Below, piece by piece: positions 24,448 to 33,868 of a stretch of 64,000 nt of DNA (its first letter is position 1; each line of letters opens with the position of its first letter). The DNA is from Lachnospiraceae bacterium. GTDB taxonomy: Bacteria > Bacillota > Clostridia > Lachnospirales > Lachnospiraceae. The translations under genes were made by a program, and so were the position numbers. The DNA is taken from contig JAFLSW010000006.1 of the NCBI GenBank assembly GCA_022510725.1, forward strand, positions 1 to 64,000. Direction: 5' to 3'. The notes under the pieces were generated by a model. That model worked only from the letters and a program-made list of their open reading frames with translations. It was not told the DNA's origin and ran no database searches.

Positions 24448-26265
24448 ATGCAGCAGGTAGACCAAAGTAAGATCCGCAACTTTTGCATTGTAGCCCATAT
24501 TGACCATGGAAAATCCACGCTTGCGGACAGGATCATTGAAAAAACAGGACTTTTGACCAGCAGGGAGATGCAGGCACAAGTCCTTGATAATATGGAACTG
24601 GAAAGGGAAAGAGGTATTACCATTAAGGCACAGACTGTTCGTATCATTTATCGTGCCAAGGATGGAGAAGAATATATCTTTAATTTGATCGATACACCGG
24701 GGCATGTAGACTTTAATTATGAAGTAAGCCGTTCCCTGGCAGCTTGTGACGGTGCCATTTTGGTGGTGGATGCGGCTCAGGGCATCGAAGCCCAGACACT
24801 GGCGAATGTATACCTTGCCCTAGATCATGATCTGGATGTATTTCCCGTCATCAATAAAATAGACCTTCCCAGCGCCGATCCGGAGCGGGTAAAAGAAGAA
24901 ATAGAAGATGTGATCGGCATTGAAGCTGCCGATGCGCCATTGATCTCCGCCAAAAACGGCATTGGAATAGAAGAAGTTTTGGAGCAGATCGTAGAGAAGA
25001 TTCCTGCACCGCAAGGGAGCCCGGATGCGCCTTTGTCTGCGCTGATCTTTGATTCCGTATATGATTCCTACAAGGGGGTCATTGTTTTCTGCCGCCTGAT
25101 GGAAGGAAGGGTAAAAAAGGGAACCAGGATCAAAATGATGGCTACCGGTGCCACTGCGGAAGTGGTGGAAGTGGGTTATTTTGGTGCAGGACAGTTCATT
25201 CCCTGCGAGGAACTGAGTGCCGGAATGGTTGGATATCTGACTGCATCTATTAAGAATGTGAAGGATACGGCAGTGGGAGATACGGTTACGGATCTGGACA
25301 ACCCCTGTAAAAGTCCTCTTCCCGGCTATAAAAAGGTAAATTCCATGGTTTATTGCGGTATGTATCCGGCGGATGGGGCAAAATACCCGGATCTTAGGGA
25401 TGCTTTGGAAAAGCTTCAACTAAATGATGCTTCCTTAAATTATGAGCCGGAAACCTCCATTGCATTGGGATTTGGCTTCCGCTGCGGATTTTTGGGTCTT
25501 CTTCATTTGGAGATCATTCAGGAAAGACTGGAGAGAGAGTATGGTCTGGACCTGGTCACAACCGCACCGGGTGTTATTTATAAAGTTCATAAGACAAACG
25601 GAGAGGTGATTGAGCTGACCAATCCCAGCAATCTGCCTGATCCTGCGGAAATTGACTATATGGAGGAGCCCATGGTAACGGCAGAGATCATGGTTACTTC
25701 TGAATTTATCGGCTCTATTATGGAACTTTGCCAGGAACGCCGGGGCATTTATCTGGGAATGGAATATATGGAAGAGACCAGAGCGTTGATTCGCTATGAT
25801 CTTCCTTTAAATGAGATCATTTATGATTTCTTTGACGCATTGAAATCCCGTTCCAGAGGATATGCGTCCTTTGATTATGAGTTAAAAGGCTATGTTCAGT
25901 CAGATTTGGTTAAATTGGATATCCTTATAAATAAGGAAGAAGTGGATGCTTTATCTTTTATTGTCCACAAAAGCAGCGCATATGAAAGAGGCAGAAAAAT
26001 GTGTGAAAAGCTGAAGGATGAGATTCCCCGCCATTTATTTGAGATTCCCATCCAGGCTGCGGTAGGTGGCAAGGTCATTGCCCGTGAAACCGTGAAAGCT
26101 ATGCGCAAAGATGTGCTTGCAAAATGTTACGGCGGCGATATTACCAGAAAAAAGAAACTGCTTGAAAAACAAAAGGAAGGTAAAAAGCGGATGCGCCAGA
26201 TCGGCAGTGTGGAAATCCCTCAGTCCGCTTTTATGAGCGTGTTAAAATTGGACGATAAAAAATAG
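24448..26265 (+). CDS. lepA: Translation elongation factor 4 (LepA)
   Basis: 605 residues. GTPase motifs: AHIDHGKST (16-24, G1), ERGITIKAQ (G2), [16 protein letters not shown] (G3), NKIDL (G4). Domain order follows EF-G without domain IV, and the LepA-specific C-terminal domain is present ([36 protein letters not shown]). EF4 acts on stalled ribosomes. GAGGAGG lies upstream of the ATG. hemW follows after 17 bases. Confidence 0.97.
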   Translation: MQQVDQSKIRNFCIVAHIDHGKSTLADRIIEKTGLLTSREMQAQVLDNMELERERGITIKAQTVRIIYRAKDGEEYIFNLIDTPGHVDFNYEVSRSLAACDGAILVVDAAQGIEAQTLANVYLALDHDLDVFPVINKIDLPSADPERVKEEIEDVIGIEAADAPLISAKNGIGIEEVLEQIVEKIPAPQGSPDAPLSALIFDSVYDSYKGVIVFCRLMEGRVKKGTRIKMMATGATAEVVEVGYFGAGQFIPCEELSAGMVGYLTASIKNVKDTAVGDTVTDLDNPCKSPLPGYKKVNSMVYCGMYPADGAKYPDLRDALEKLQLNDASLNYEPETSIALGFGFRCGFLGLLHLEIIQERLEREYGLDLVTTAPGVIYKVHKTNGEVIELTNPSNLPDPAEIDYMEEPMVTAEIMVTSEFIGSIMELCQERRGIYLGMEYMEETRALIRYDLPLNEIIYDFFDALKSRSRGYASFDYELKGYVQSDLVKLDILINKEEVDALSFIVHKSSAYERGRKMCEKLKDEIPRHLFEIPIQAAVGGKVIARETVKAMRKDVLAKCYGGDITRKKKLLEKQKEGKKRMRQIGSVEIPQSAFMSVLKLDDKK

Positions 26266-26282
26266 AAGGGACGAACCAATTT

Positions 26283-27476
26283 ATGGAATTGTACCTCCAT
26301 ATTCCTTTTTGCGTGCAAAAATGCAGCTACTGTGACTTCCTGTCCTGGTCCGTGGATGAACCTACCAAGGACCGGTATCTTCGTGCACTTCTAAATGAGA
26401 TCTCTTTTTACGGAAATTTAAAATATGATGAATCCGGGCAGACGACAGCCTGGCATTTAGATGGGATTGAGACCGTGTATTTTGGCGGTGGTACCCCTTC
26501 TGTGCTTGGCGCTGATCGTCTGCTTCTTTTATTGGACGCCATTTTTGCCCATTTTAGGGTCAAAAATGGGTGTGAAATCACTGTTGAAATAAATCCTGCA
26601 ACAATAACGGATGTTTCGCTAGAAAAATTGCAAAAAAAGGGGGTAAATCGACTCAGTATTGGCCTCCAAAGCACAAATAACACCCAATTGGTAACACTTG
26701 GTAGGGTTCATACCTATGAAGATTTCCTGGAAATTTATGGGCAGGCAAGGGCAGTGGGGTTCAAAAACTTAAATATTGATTTAATTTCCTCGATTCCGGG
26801 ACAGAGTGTGAAGAGTTATCAAGAAACTTTGGAAGAAGTGATCCGATTAAAACCGGAGCATATATCCGCGTATAGCCTGATTCTGGAAGAAGGAACGCCC
26901 TTTTATGACAAGTATGCGGATCACCCTGAGCTGCTTCCCGGGGAGGAAGAAGACAGGGAGATGTATCATCTGACAAAATCCATGCTGCAGGAGGCAGGAT
27001 ACATGCGTTATGAAATTTCCAATTACGCAACACCTGGTTTTAAATCAAAACATAACATTGGCTACTGGGAGCGGATTCCTTATCTCGGATTGGGATTGGG
27101 AGCCTCTTCTTTCTATTTTTCAAAACGCAAGAAAAATTTCACAAATTTGGCAGAATACTTGCAGGTTTGGGAGAATATGGAAAAAACATGTCGTGACACA
27201 AATTTTAGAAATTTTTCGCCTTTTGAAGAAATCATTGATTTAACGAAGAAAGATGAGATGAGCGAATACCTGTTTCTGGGGCTCCGTATGACAAAAGGAG
27301 TGTCTATTAGCGGTTTTGAAGCCCGATTCGGACAAAAAATGATGGATGTTTATGGCAGGGAAATAGAAAAATTACAAAAAGAAGGGCTTTTGGTGGTGGA
27401 AAAAAGAAAAGACCGGATCTTTTTAACGGATTTTGGGATGGATGTCAGCAATTATGTGTTTGAGAAGTTTATATAA
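26283..27476 (+). CDS. hemW: Radical SAM heme chaperone HemW (coproporphyrinogen III oxidase-like)
   Basis: 397 residues. The radical SAM Fe-S motif is C10-x3-C14-x2-C17 in HIPFCVQKCSYCDF. The HemW-like region follows: YFGGGTPSVL, RLSIGLQST, NLNIDLISSIPGQ, EHISAYSLILEEGTPF, YMRYEISNYATPGFKSKHN and YWERIPYLGLGLGA. HemW is not an oxidase but handles heme for transfer. It is the standard neighbour of lepA in clostridia. The A/T-rich middle part (about 26560-27230) has no obvious break. Confidence 0.94.
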   Translation: MELYLHIPFCVQKCSYCDFLSWSVDEPTKDRYLRALLNEISFYGNLKYDESGQTTAWHLDGIETVYFGGGTPSVLGADRLLLLLDAIFAHFRVKNGCEITVEINPATITDVSLEKLQKKGVNRLSIGLQSTNNTQLVTLGRVHTYEDFLEIYGQARAVGFKNLNIDLISSIPGQSVKSYQETLEEVIRLKPEHISAYSLILEEGTPFYDKYADHPELLPGEEEDREMYHLTKSMLQEAGYMRYEISNYATPGFKSKHNIGYWERIPYLGLGLGASSFYFSKRKKNFTNLAEYLQVWENMEKTCRDTNFRNFSPFEEIIDLTKKDEMSEYLFLGLRMTKGVSISGFEARFGQKMMDVYGREIEKLQKEGLLVVEKRKDRIFLTDFGMDVSNYVFEKFI

Positions 27477-27499
27477 TAAAGCATGCAATCGTTAAATCC

Positions 27500-27528
27500 T
27501 TTCTATTTTTCCATAAGTATGATACAAT
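27500..27528 (+). promoter_or_regulatory. Possible promoter of the surface-glycan operon
   Basis: A good -10 box TACAAT (27523-27528), with a weak -35 TTTCTA (27500-27505) at 17 bases. It lies 17 bases before the start of the ATP-grasp gene. No terminator separates hemW from it, so readthrough is also possible. Confidence 0.45.
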
Positions 27529-27544
27529 ATCTAAAGGTGATTCT

Positions 27545-28750
27545 ATGAAAAAGCTTTTGCTTTTGGGGGGCAGTCATGCGGAGATTCCTTTGATCCGGGC
27601 TGCCAAGAAAATGGGATATTATGTGATCACAACAGGTAATCAGACAGATGGCCTGGGACATCCCTATGGAGATGAATATATTAACTGTGATTTCAGTGAT
27701 AAAGAAGCCATTTGTGCTCTGGCGAAGGAAAAGCAGGTTGATGCAATCTGCTCAGGCTGTAACGATTTTGCTTATTTATCCGCGGCCTATGCCTGTGAAA
27801 AGCTGGGTCTGCCGGGGCATGATCCTTATGAAACGGCAGTGAAGATACATCATAAGGATCGATACAGGGCCCTGGCAGGGGAGCTGGGGATTGAAACGCC
27901 GAGGGCTTGTTCCTGTGAAAACTTAGATGAGGTAAGACAAGCCTGTGAAACCCTGGGTTTTCCTGTCATTGTAAAGCCGGTGGACTTAACCGGAGGAAAG
28001 GGCATGAGACGCTGTGACAGCGAAGAAGAGGCGTTAGAAGCCTATGAAGGGGCAACGCAGGTTACCAGAGAGCCTAAAATTGTGGTAGAAGAGTTTGTAA
28101 CGGGAACCAATCATGGTTTTTCCGCTTATATCCAGGATAAAAAGGTTACCCTTTATTTTGTGGATAATGAGCAATACTATTTGAACCCTTATCTGGTGTC
28201 CGGTGCCAGTGCCCCCGGAGATGTACCCCGGAGTGCTGTGGACAGGCTGGTAAAGGATTGTGAGAAGCTGGCGGAAGGATTGCAGTTAGAAGATGGAATC
28301 CTGCATATCCAGTTTGTTTTAAAGGATGACGGAATGCCTGTGATCATAGAGGTATGCCGCAGGGCACCGGGCGATCTGTATGTTCACCTGGTTGAACTTT
28401 TGACAGGAGTGGATTATCCTGCCTATATCGTGGCGGGAGAAATGGGAATCCCGATGCCACATCCCGAGCCTGATATGGCAAAAGGTTATTATGTGAGACA
28501 TTGTATCATGGCAGATCGGCAGGGGAAAATAAAAGAGGTCCGCATATCCGGGGAGATTGCGCCCTTTATCTGCGAGAAAATGCTTTGGTATCAGCCGGGA
28601 GAAGTGATAGAAGACATTTTGAAATACAAGGCAGGCATCGTGTTTCTCTACTTTTCCAAAGAAACAGAATATCGGCATTATCTGGGGAAATTGACAGAAC
28701 TGATTGCCATAGAAGTAGAAGAACAGCAGCCGAGTAAAAGAAGTCAGTAA
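27545..28750 (+). CDS. ATP-grasp domain ligase
   Basis: 401 residues. Residues 1-105 form a Rossmann-like pre-ATP-grasp domain (KKLLLLGGSHAEIPLIRAAK). The ATP-grasp core follows: GFPVIVKPVDLTGGKGMRRC, the EEFVTG loop, and the metal-binding IQFVLKDDG...VIIEVCRRAPG. A C-terminal region includes YYVRHCIMADRQG. It resembles PurT/carbamoyl-phosphate-synthase-like ligases that join a carboxylate to an amine. In a glycan operon it may attach an amino acid or similar group to a sugar; the substrate is not readable from sequence. It starts the operon with AAAGGTGATT upstream. Confidence 0.85.
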   Translation: MKKLLLLGGSHAEIPLIRAAKKMGYYVITTGNQTDGLGHPYGDEYINCDFSDKEAICALAKEKQVDAICSGCNDFAYLSAAYACEKLGLPGHDPYETAVKIHHKDRYRALAGELGIETPRACSCENLDEVRQACETLGFPVIVKPVDLTGGKGMRRCDSEEEALEAYEGATQVTREPKIVVEEFVTGTNHGFSAYIQDKKVTLYFVDNEQYYLNPYLVSGASAPGDVPRSAVDRLVKDCEKLAEGLQLEDGILHIQFVLKDDGMPVIIEVCRRAPGDLYVHLVELLTGVDYPAYIVAGEMGIPMPHPEPDMAKGYYVRHCIMADRQGKIKEVRISGEIAPFICEKMLWYQPGEVIEDILKYKAGIVFLYFSKETEYRHYLGKLTELIAIEVEEQQPSKRSQ

Positions 28751-28789
28751 GATGAAGAAGCAGCCAAAGAAAGAAATTGAGGGGTAATT

Positions 28790-29905
28790 ATGTATCGTAT
28801 CGGATTTATTGGGGGCGGCATCAATTCCGCCATCGGAAGAAGTCATTTTATCGCATCACAGATGGATGGAAAATTCAAAGTGGAGGCAGGGGCATTCAGC
28901 CGAAAGCCTGAAGTGAACAAAAAAACGGGAGAGGCCTTTCAGATTCCGGCAGAACGGGTTTATGACGACTATCGGGAAATGCTTGAAAAAGAGCGGGGAA
29001 AGCTGGATGTGATCGCTGTTCTGACACCTACGGATGCCCATGAGGCGATGGTAGAAGCCTGTCTGGCGGCAGGTTATCCTGTTATTTGCGAAAAGTCTTT
29101 GAGCACTTCTTATGAGTCCGCCCTGCGGATCAAAAAACAGGTGGAAGAGACAAAAGGGTTTTTGTGCGTAACCTATAATTATACAGGCTATCCCATGGTC
29201 AGGGTGTTGCGGGAAAAGATTCAGTCCGGGGTACTTGGCAAGATCACCAATATCATTGTGGAGATGCCCCAGGAGGGCTTTACCAGATATACTTTGGATC
29301 ATAAAGAACCAAAACCGCAGGATTGGCGGATGGTGGACTATGAAATCCCTACCATTTCCCTGGATCTGGGAACCCATCTTCATAATATGATCGCATTCCT
29401 GACAGGAGAACATCCCAAAGAGATCGTTGCCCGTGAAAGCAGTTTCGGTTTCTTTCCCCAGGTCATAGATGATGTGCTGTGCATGGCAAATTATACCGAC
29501 GATATTGCAGCGCAGATGTGGTTTAGCAAGGCGGCACTGGGCAACAGAAACGGACTGCGTATCCGTGTCTTTGGCACAAAGGCGGGAGCGGAATGGTATC
29601 AGGCCGAGCCGGAGGTGTTGAAGTTAAATGACAAAGACGGCCGGATGTTCTTGCTGGATCGGAGCAATGATAAAACCGAAGGACAGCAGGATCGTTACAA
29701 TCGATTTAAAGTAGGGCATCCCGGCGGATTTATAGAGGCCTATGCCAACTATTATTGGGATATATCAGATGCTCTGACCGAGTATCTTCAAAAAGGGGAA
29801 AATGCTTCCCACTATCTGATGAACATGGATACTTCCATTGAAGGCTTGAAATTGTTTGAAACTGCCCATAAGTCGGCAAAAGAGCATCGCTGGATGCCTA
29901 TATAG
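28790..29905 (+). CDS. Gfo/Idh/MocA family oxidoreductase
   Basis: 371 residues. The NAD(P)-binding motif GFIGGGINSAIG opens the protein; the Gfo/Idh/MocA signature DVIAVLTPTDAHEAMVEACL and PVICEKSLSTS with the conserved E-K pair follow; the C-terminal alpha/beta domain includes YEIPTISLDLGTHLHNMIAF with the catalytic D and H. These enzymes oxidise sugar or nucleotide-sugar hydroxyls. In this operon a role in making a keto-sugar for the aminotransferase downstream is plausible. The start has GAGGGGTAA upstream. Confidence 0.87.
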   Translation: MYRIGFIGGGINSAIGRSHFIASQMDGKFKVEAGAFSRKPEVNKKTGEAFQIPAERVYDDYREMLEKERGKLDVIAVLTPTDAHEAMVEACLAAGYPVICEKSLSTSYESALRIKKQVEETKGFLCVTYNYTGYPMVRVLREKIQSGVLGKITNIIVEMPQEGFTRYTLDHKEPKPQDWRMVDYEIPTISLDLGTHLHNMIAFLTGEHPKEIVARESSFGFFPQVIDDVLCMANYTDDIAAQMWFSKAALGNRNGLRIRVFGTKAGAEWYQAEPEVLKLNDKDGRMFLLDRSNDKTEGQQDRYNRFKVGHPGGFIEAYANYYWDISDALTEYLQKGENASHYLMNMDTSIEGLKLFETAHKSAKEHRWMPI

Positions 29906-29926
29906 AAGAAAGGACTGGGATAGAAT

Positions 29927-30889
29927 ATGAGCCCATATACAGTCTTTGAAAATTTAATCAGTTTTGTGATTCCCTGTTATTGTTCGGAATTGACTGTGGA
30001 ATCGGTAATAGAAGAGATCATACAGGAGGTTTCAAAACACCCCCGATATGATTATGAGATCATTTTGATCAATGATTTTTCCAAGGACAAGACGAAGGAT
30101 GTGATCTTTAAGCGGGCGGAGGAAAATCACAAGATCGTCGCCATTGATTTTTCCAGAAATTTTGGACAGCATTCGGCAATGATGGCAGGTTTTCATAAGG
30201 TCAGGGGAGAATATGTTGTGTGTCTGGATGATGATGGTCAGATGCCTATCGAATCGGTCTTTCCCCTCATAGAAGAATTGGAAAAGGGCGCAGATGTAGC
30301 CTTTGGGCAATATGAAGAGATCAAACAAAAATGGTATCGAAATATAGGCAGCAGCATCAATGCCAAGATGACGGAAGTGCTTCTTGAAAAGCCCAAAGAT
30401 ATTTTTATGTCCAGCTTTTGGGCGGGCAAACGGTTCGTAGTGGATGAAGTGATCCGGTACGAAGGCGCCTATCCTTATATTGGCGGACTGCTTTTGCGTA
30501 TTACCAAGAATATGGTCAGCATCCCTGTTGTACAAAGAGAACGGACGGCAGGCAGGTCGGGCTATACATTTTTGAAGTTGATCAATTTGTGGCTAAACGG
30601 CTTTACGGCATTTTCCGTGAAACCCTTGCGGTTTGCCACATTTTGCGGCGGACTCAGTGCGGCAGCAGGCTTTGTTTATGGTCTGGTAATGATCATTAGG
30701 AAATTGTTAAATCCTGAGATTTTGCTGGGTTATGCTTCTACCATCACGGTTCTTCTGTTTATCGGCGGCATGATCATGCTGATGCTGGGAATCGTGGGAG
30801 AATATATTGGCAGGATCTATATCTGCCTCAATAAGGCTCCCCAATATGTCATTAAAGAAGTAAAAGATCAAAGAGAGGATAAGGAATAA
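29927..30889 (+). CDS. Polyprenyl-phosphate glycosyltransferase, GT2 (GtrB/ArnC/CsbB-like)
   Basis: 320 residues. The GT-A domain has SFVIPCYCSELTVESVIEEI, IILINDFSKDKTKDVI and the catalytic-metal motif D101-D102-D103 in CLDDDGQMP. Two membrane helices near the C-terminus (about 236-262 and 270-292) follow a KLINLWLNGFTAFSVKPL amphipathic segment. This layout is that of enzymes loading one sugar on undecaprenyl phosphate on the inner face of the membrane: GtrB, ArnC and Bacillus CsbB. The two SMR-like genes downstream and the YfhO-like gene across the strand complete the usual three-part system. Confidence 0.9.
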   Translation: MSPYTVFENLISFVIPCYCSELTVESVIEEIIQEVSKHPRYDYEIILINDFSKDKTKDVIFKRAEENHKIVAIDFSRNFGQHSAMMAGFHKVRGEYVVCLDDDGQMPIESVFPLIEELEKGADVAFGQYEEIKQKWYRNIGSSINAKMTEVLLEKPKDIFMSSFWAGKRFVVDEVIRYEGAYPYIGGLLLRITKNMVSIPVVQRERTAGRSGYTFLKLINLWLNGFTAFSVKPLRFATFCGGLSAAAGFVYGLVMIIRKLLNPEILLGYASTITVLLFIGGMIMLMLGIVGEYIGRIYICLNKAPQYVIKEVKDQREDKE

Positions 30890-30894
30890 ACAAA

Positions 30895-32010
30895 ATGGAA
30901 AACAAAATGCAGTTAACAGACGAAAGGCTTACTAAGCTTCATCAGATAGAAGGGCAGCTTGAGTCCGCACCGGTTGGAAAACTGTATGTGTGGGGCACTG
31001 CCACAACGGCACAGATGATCACTTCCTTTGTCACAAAAAACAGTGGACTGTCTGTATCAGCATATGTAGTAGATGATGCGTGGTTTAGGGAAGGAACTTT
31101 TTTGGATAAGCCCATCATAAAGGCTTCCGATTTTTTGCAAACAGTGACCGAACATGACTGGGTCATATTCGGTTTCACAGGTTCTGAAAGGGCAAAAGAA
31201 ATGGAAAAGAAACTGCCTTCTTTCCTAAGAACCGTCTATTTTTCTTTTCCCTATAGCGCCAATGTGGACGGAACCTGGCTGGATCTTGCTTTTTATGAAC
31301 AATACAAAGAACGGTTTGAAAGCACCAAAGCTACGCTGTTTGACAATACCTCCAAACAAGTTATGGATGCTTTTATCAAAGCATGTATGACCGGCAATAC
31401 AGAAGAACTGGATGGGTTTTTGACAGAAGGGCAGTATTTTAATGAGCTGACAAGCTCCTGTAAGCCCGGATGTTTTGTAGACTGCGGTGCATACATAGGG
31501 GATACCATAGAATGTGCTGCTGATTTTTTGGGTGACCGCCTGAACAAGGTCATTGCCTTTGAGCCGGACCCTGATAATCTGGAAAAATTAAAAGAGCGGA
31601 TGAAAAAACTGGGGATCGGTGCAGAGAAACTGAAGCTTCTGCAAAAGGGCAGCTATGATGAGGCAGCCACACTGCGATTCTCCTCTTCAGATTCCAGCTC
31701 CGGCATCAGTGAAGATGGAGATGTGGTCATTGAAACAGATTCAGTGGATCATGCGGCAGAAGGCATGGGAGAGATCACATTCATTAAAATGGATGTAGAG
31801 GGCAGTGAGCAAAAAAGTCTGCTGGGAGCAGCGGATACCGTCAAAAAATATCGTCCGATCCTGGCAGTATGTGTATACCATAAGCCGGAAGACCTTTTTG
31901 CACTGCCGGAATTGATCCGTAACCTGACGGAAGATAAGAATTACAGGTATTATTTAAAATATCATGGACCTGATCTGCGGGAATTGGTCTTTTATGCCAT
32001 TCCGCAGTGA
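30895..32010 (+). CDS. FkbM family methyltransferase
   Basis: 371 residues. Residues 1-125 are a small Rossmann-like domain (VGKLYVWGTATTAQMI, SVSAYVVDDAWFREG) common ahead of FkbM domains in polysaccharide clusters. Residues about 190-360 are the methyltransferase: FVDCGAYIGDTIECAADFLG (SAM site), IAFEPDPDNLEKL, and ITFIKMDVEGSEQKSLLGAA with the family's D-x-E-G signature. It should O-methylate a sugar or glycan end. The gene lies 5 bases after the GT2 gene, within the same operon. Confidence 0.88.
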   Translation: MENKMQLTDERLTKLHQIEGQLESAPVGKLYVWGTATTAQMITSFVTKNSGLSVSAYVVDDAWFREGTFLDKPIIKASDFLQTVTEHDWVIFGFTGSERAKEMEKKLPSFLRTVYFSFPYSANVDGTWLDLAFYEQYKERFESTKATLFDNTSKQVMDAFIKACMTGNTEELDGFLTEGQYFNELTSSCKPGCFVDCGAYIGDTIECAADFLGDRLNKVIAFEPDPDNLEKLKERMKKLGIGAEKLKLLQKGSYDEAATLRFSSSDSSSGISEDGDVVIETDSVDHAAEGMGEITFIKMDVEGSEQKSLLGAADTVKKYRPILAVCVYHKPEDLFALPELIRNLTEDKNYRYYLKYHGPDLRELVFYAIPQ

Positions 32011-32034
32011 TCCGCCGTGGGAAGGGAAGATATC

Positions 32035-32397
32035 GTGAAAAAAACTTATTTTTTCCTGCACATTTTGGTCATGCTTTATGCTATTGGCGGCATTTTTTCC
32101 AAAAGAGCGTCAGGAACGGAATTTCTATCCTGGGATTTTATTTTTAATTATGGCATGGTGCTGCTGATCTTGATGGTCTATGCGGTTTTTTGGCAGCTGA
32201 TCTTAAAAAAACTGCCCCTTACGGTAGCCATGGCCAACAAATCCGCCACGGTGATCTGGGGATTGATCTTCGGAAGCCTGATCTTTCAAGAACGCATCAG
32301 CCTTTCCAATATCATCGGCGCCGTGATCATCATTGCAGGCATTGTGATGGTGGCTTTAGCGGATGACGGGCAGGTTGCAGATAAGGAGCAGGAGTAA
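32035..32397 (+). CDS. SMR/EamA-like four-helix transporter, first of a pair (possible lipid-sugar flippase half)
   Basis: 120 residues. A GTG at 32017 would add six residues, but GTG 32035 has GAAGGGAAG at the right distance and gives MKKTYFFLHILVMLYAIGG. Four membrane helices, with PLTVAMANKSATVIWGLIFG and ISLSNIIGAVIIIAGIVMVA typical of the DMT/SMR fold. The stop overlaps the start of the second half by one base (TAATG), so the two are coupled. ArnE/ArnF, which flip aminoarabinose-undecaprenyl phosphate, have the same size and pairing. The flippase role is inferred from context. Confidence 0.78.
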   Translation: MKKTYFFLHILVMLYAIGGIFSKRASGTEFLSWDFIFNYGMVLLILMVYAVFWQLILKKLPLTVAMANKSATVIWGLIFGSLIFQERISLSNIIGAVIIIAGIVMVALADDGQVADKEQE

Positions 32398-32726
32398 TGT
32401 ATATAGCAATTTTCTTAGGATCGGTACTGATCGCTGCCATATCCCAGGTTTTACTGAAAAAAAGCGCTATGAAGCAATATAAAAACAGGCTGTTGGAATA
32501 TTTCAATCCCTATGTGATCTGCGGATATGGGATATTGTTCTTATCCATGCTGATGACCGTATTTGCCTATCGGGGTGTGGATATGAAAACAGGGCCGGTT
32601 TTGGAAGCCACCAGCTATCTGTATGTAGCGGTCTTAAGCGCCATATTCCTAAAAGAAAAGATATCTGCAAAGAAAAAGATCGGGCTGTTTGTGATCATAG
32701 TGGGTGTCGTGATCTCAAATTTGTAA
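32397..32726 (+). CDS. SMR/EamA-like four-helix transporter, second of a pair
   Basis: 109 residues with four membrane helices: IAIFLGSVLIAAISQVLLKK at the N-terminus (EmrE-like SxxLLK), a second in YVICGYGILFLSMLMTVFAY, a third in GPVLEATSYLYVAVLSAIFL, and a last LFVIIVGVVISNL. The EmrE-like glutamate appears as E in FLKEKIS at the end of helix 3. The start overlaps the first half's stop. Together the two likely form an antiparallel heterodimer for a lipid-linked sugar or a small substrate. Confidence 0.8.
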   Translation: MYIAIFLGSVLIAAISQVLLKKSAMKQYKNRLLEYFNPYVICGYGILFLSMLMTVFAYRGVDMKTGPVLEATSYLYVAVLSAIFLKEKISAKKKIGLFVIIVGVVISNL

Positions 32727-32746
32727 AGTAAAAGAGGATAAAAAAC

Positions 32747-33868
32747 ATGATAGGCTTTAATGTGGCCCCCTATGTGGGCAAAGAACTGGAATATATGAAA
32801 CATGCCGTAGATAATCACAAGATCTGCGGAGATGGGGAATTTACGGCTAAATGCAGCCGATGGATCGAAGAAAAGACCGGGACGGCAAAGGCGCTGCTCA
32901 CCACCTCCTGTACCCATGCCACGGAAATGGCGGCACTGCTTTGTGAGATAGGGCCCGGGGATGAAGTGATCATGCCTTCCTATACCTTTGTTTCCACAGC
33001 GGATGCCTTTGTTCTTAGAGGAGCCACAGTGGTATTTGTGGATATTCGTCCCGACACCATGAATATGGACGAAAAGCTGATAGAAGAAGCCATTACGGAT
33101 AAGACAAAAGCCATTGTTCCCGTTCATTATGCCGGGGTTTCCTGTGAAATGGATGCGATCCTAGAACTTGCAAGGCTTCATAACCTCTATGTCATAGAAG
33201 ATGCTGCCCAGGGCGTGATGGCATCCTATAAAGGCAGACCTCTTGGTACCATGGGTGAATTTGGATGTTTCAGCTTTCATGAGACCAAGAACTTCTCCAT
33301 GGGAGAGGGCGGTGCTCTTCTGATCAGAGAACAGCAATTCATTGAGCGGGCGGAGATCCTCAGGGAGAAGGGAACCAACCGAAGCAAATTTTACCGTGGT
33401 GAGATCGATAAATACAGCTGGTGTGACATGGGATCTTCCTATTTGCCCAGCGATTTAAATGCAGCATATCTTTGGGCGCAGTTGGAAGAGGCGGATACCA
33501 TAACCAAAGACAGGATGGATACCTGGAATATGTATGATGATGCTTTCCGTAATTTTGGCAGGTTTGAAGTGCCTTTTATACCGGAAGAATGTCAGCACAA
33601 TGCCCATATGTATTATATTAAGACAAAGGATTTGGAAGAGCGGACAAAGCTCATCAGTTATTTGATGGAAAATGGCATTAAGAGCGTTTTTCACTATGTT
33701 CCCCTGCATTCGGCACAGGCGGGGCGCAAATTCGGCAGATTCCACGGAGAGGATGTCTATACCACAAAAGAAAGTGAGCGCCTTGTAAGGCTGCCTCTGT
33801 ATTACGGAATCGGTGCGGACAATGTGGACTATATCATCGGAAAGGTGAAAAAATTCTATGGCGCATAA
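32747..33868 (+). CDS. rffA: dTDP-4-amino-4,6-dideoxygalactose transaminase (WecE/RffA-like)
   Basis: 373 residues, alignable by eye along its length with E. coli WecE/RffA: GDEVIMPSYTFVSTADAFVL, IVPVHYAGVSCEMDAI, EDAAQGVMASYKGRPLGTMG, and FSFHETKN with the PLP lysine K181. The C-terminal EFPLLY-like part reads KESERLVRLPLYYG. It uses glutamate and PLP to aminate a dTDP-4-keto-6-deoxy-hexose. No rmlA/rmlB genes lie in the window, so the nucleotide-sugar supply comes from elsewhere. Good ribosome site upstream; the next gene starts inside it by 11 bases. Confidence 0.93.
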   Translation: MIGFNVAPYVGKELEYMKHAVDNHKICGDGEFTAKCSRWIEEKTGTAKALLTTSCTHATEMAALLCEIGPGDEVIMPSYTFVSTADAFVLRGATVVFVDIRPDTMNMDEKLIEEAITDKTKAIVPVHYAGVSCEMDAILELARLHNLYVIEDAAQGVMASYKGRPLGTMGEFGCFSFHETKNFSMGEGGALLIREQQFIERAEILREKGTNRSKFYRGEIDKYSWCDMGSSYLPSDLNAAYLWAQLEEADTITKDRMDTWNMYDDAFRNFGRFEVPFIPEECQHNAHMYYIKTKDLEERTKLISYLMENGIKSVFHYVPLHSAQAGRKFGRFHGEDVYTTKESERLVRLPLYYGIGADNVDYIIGKVKKFYGA

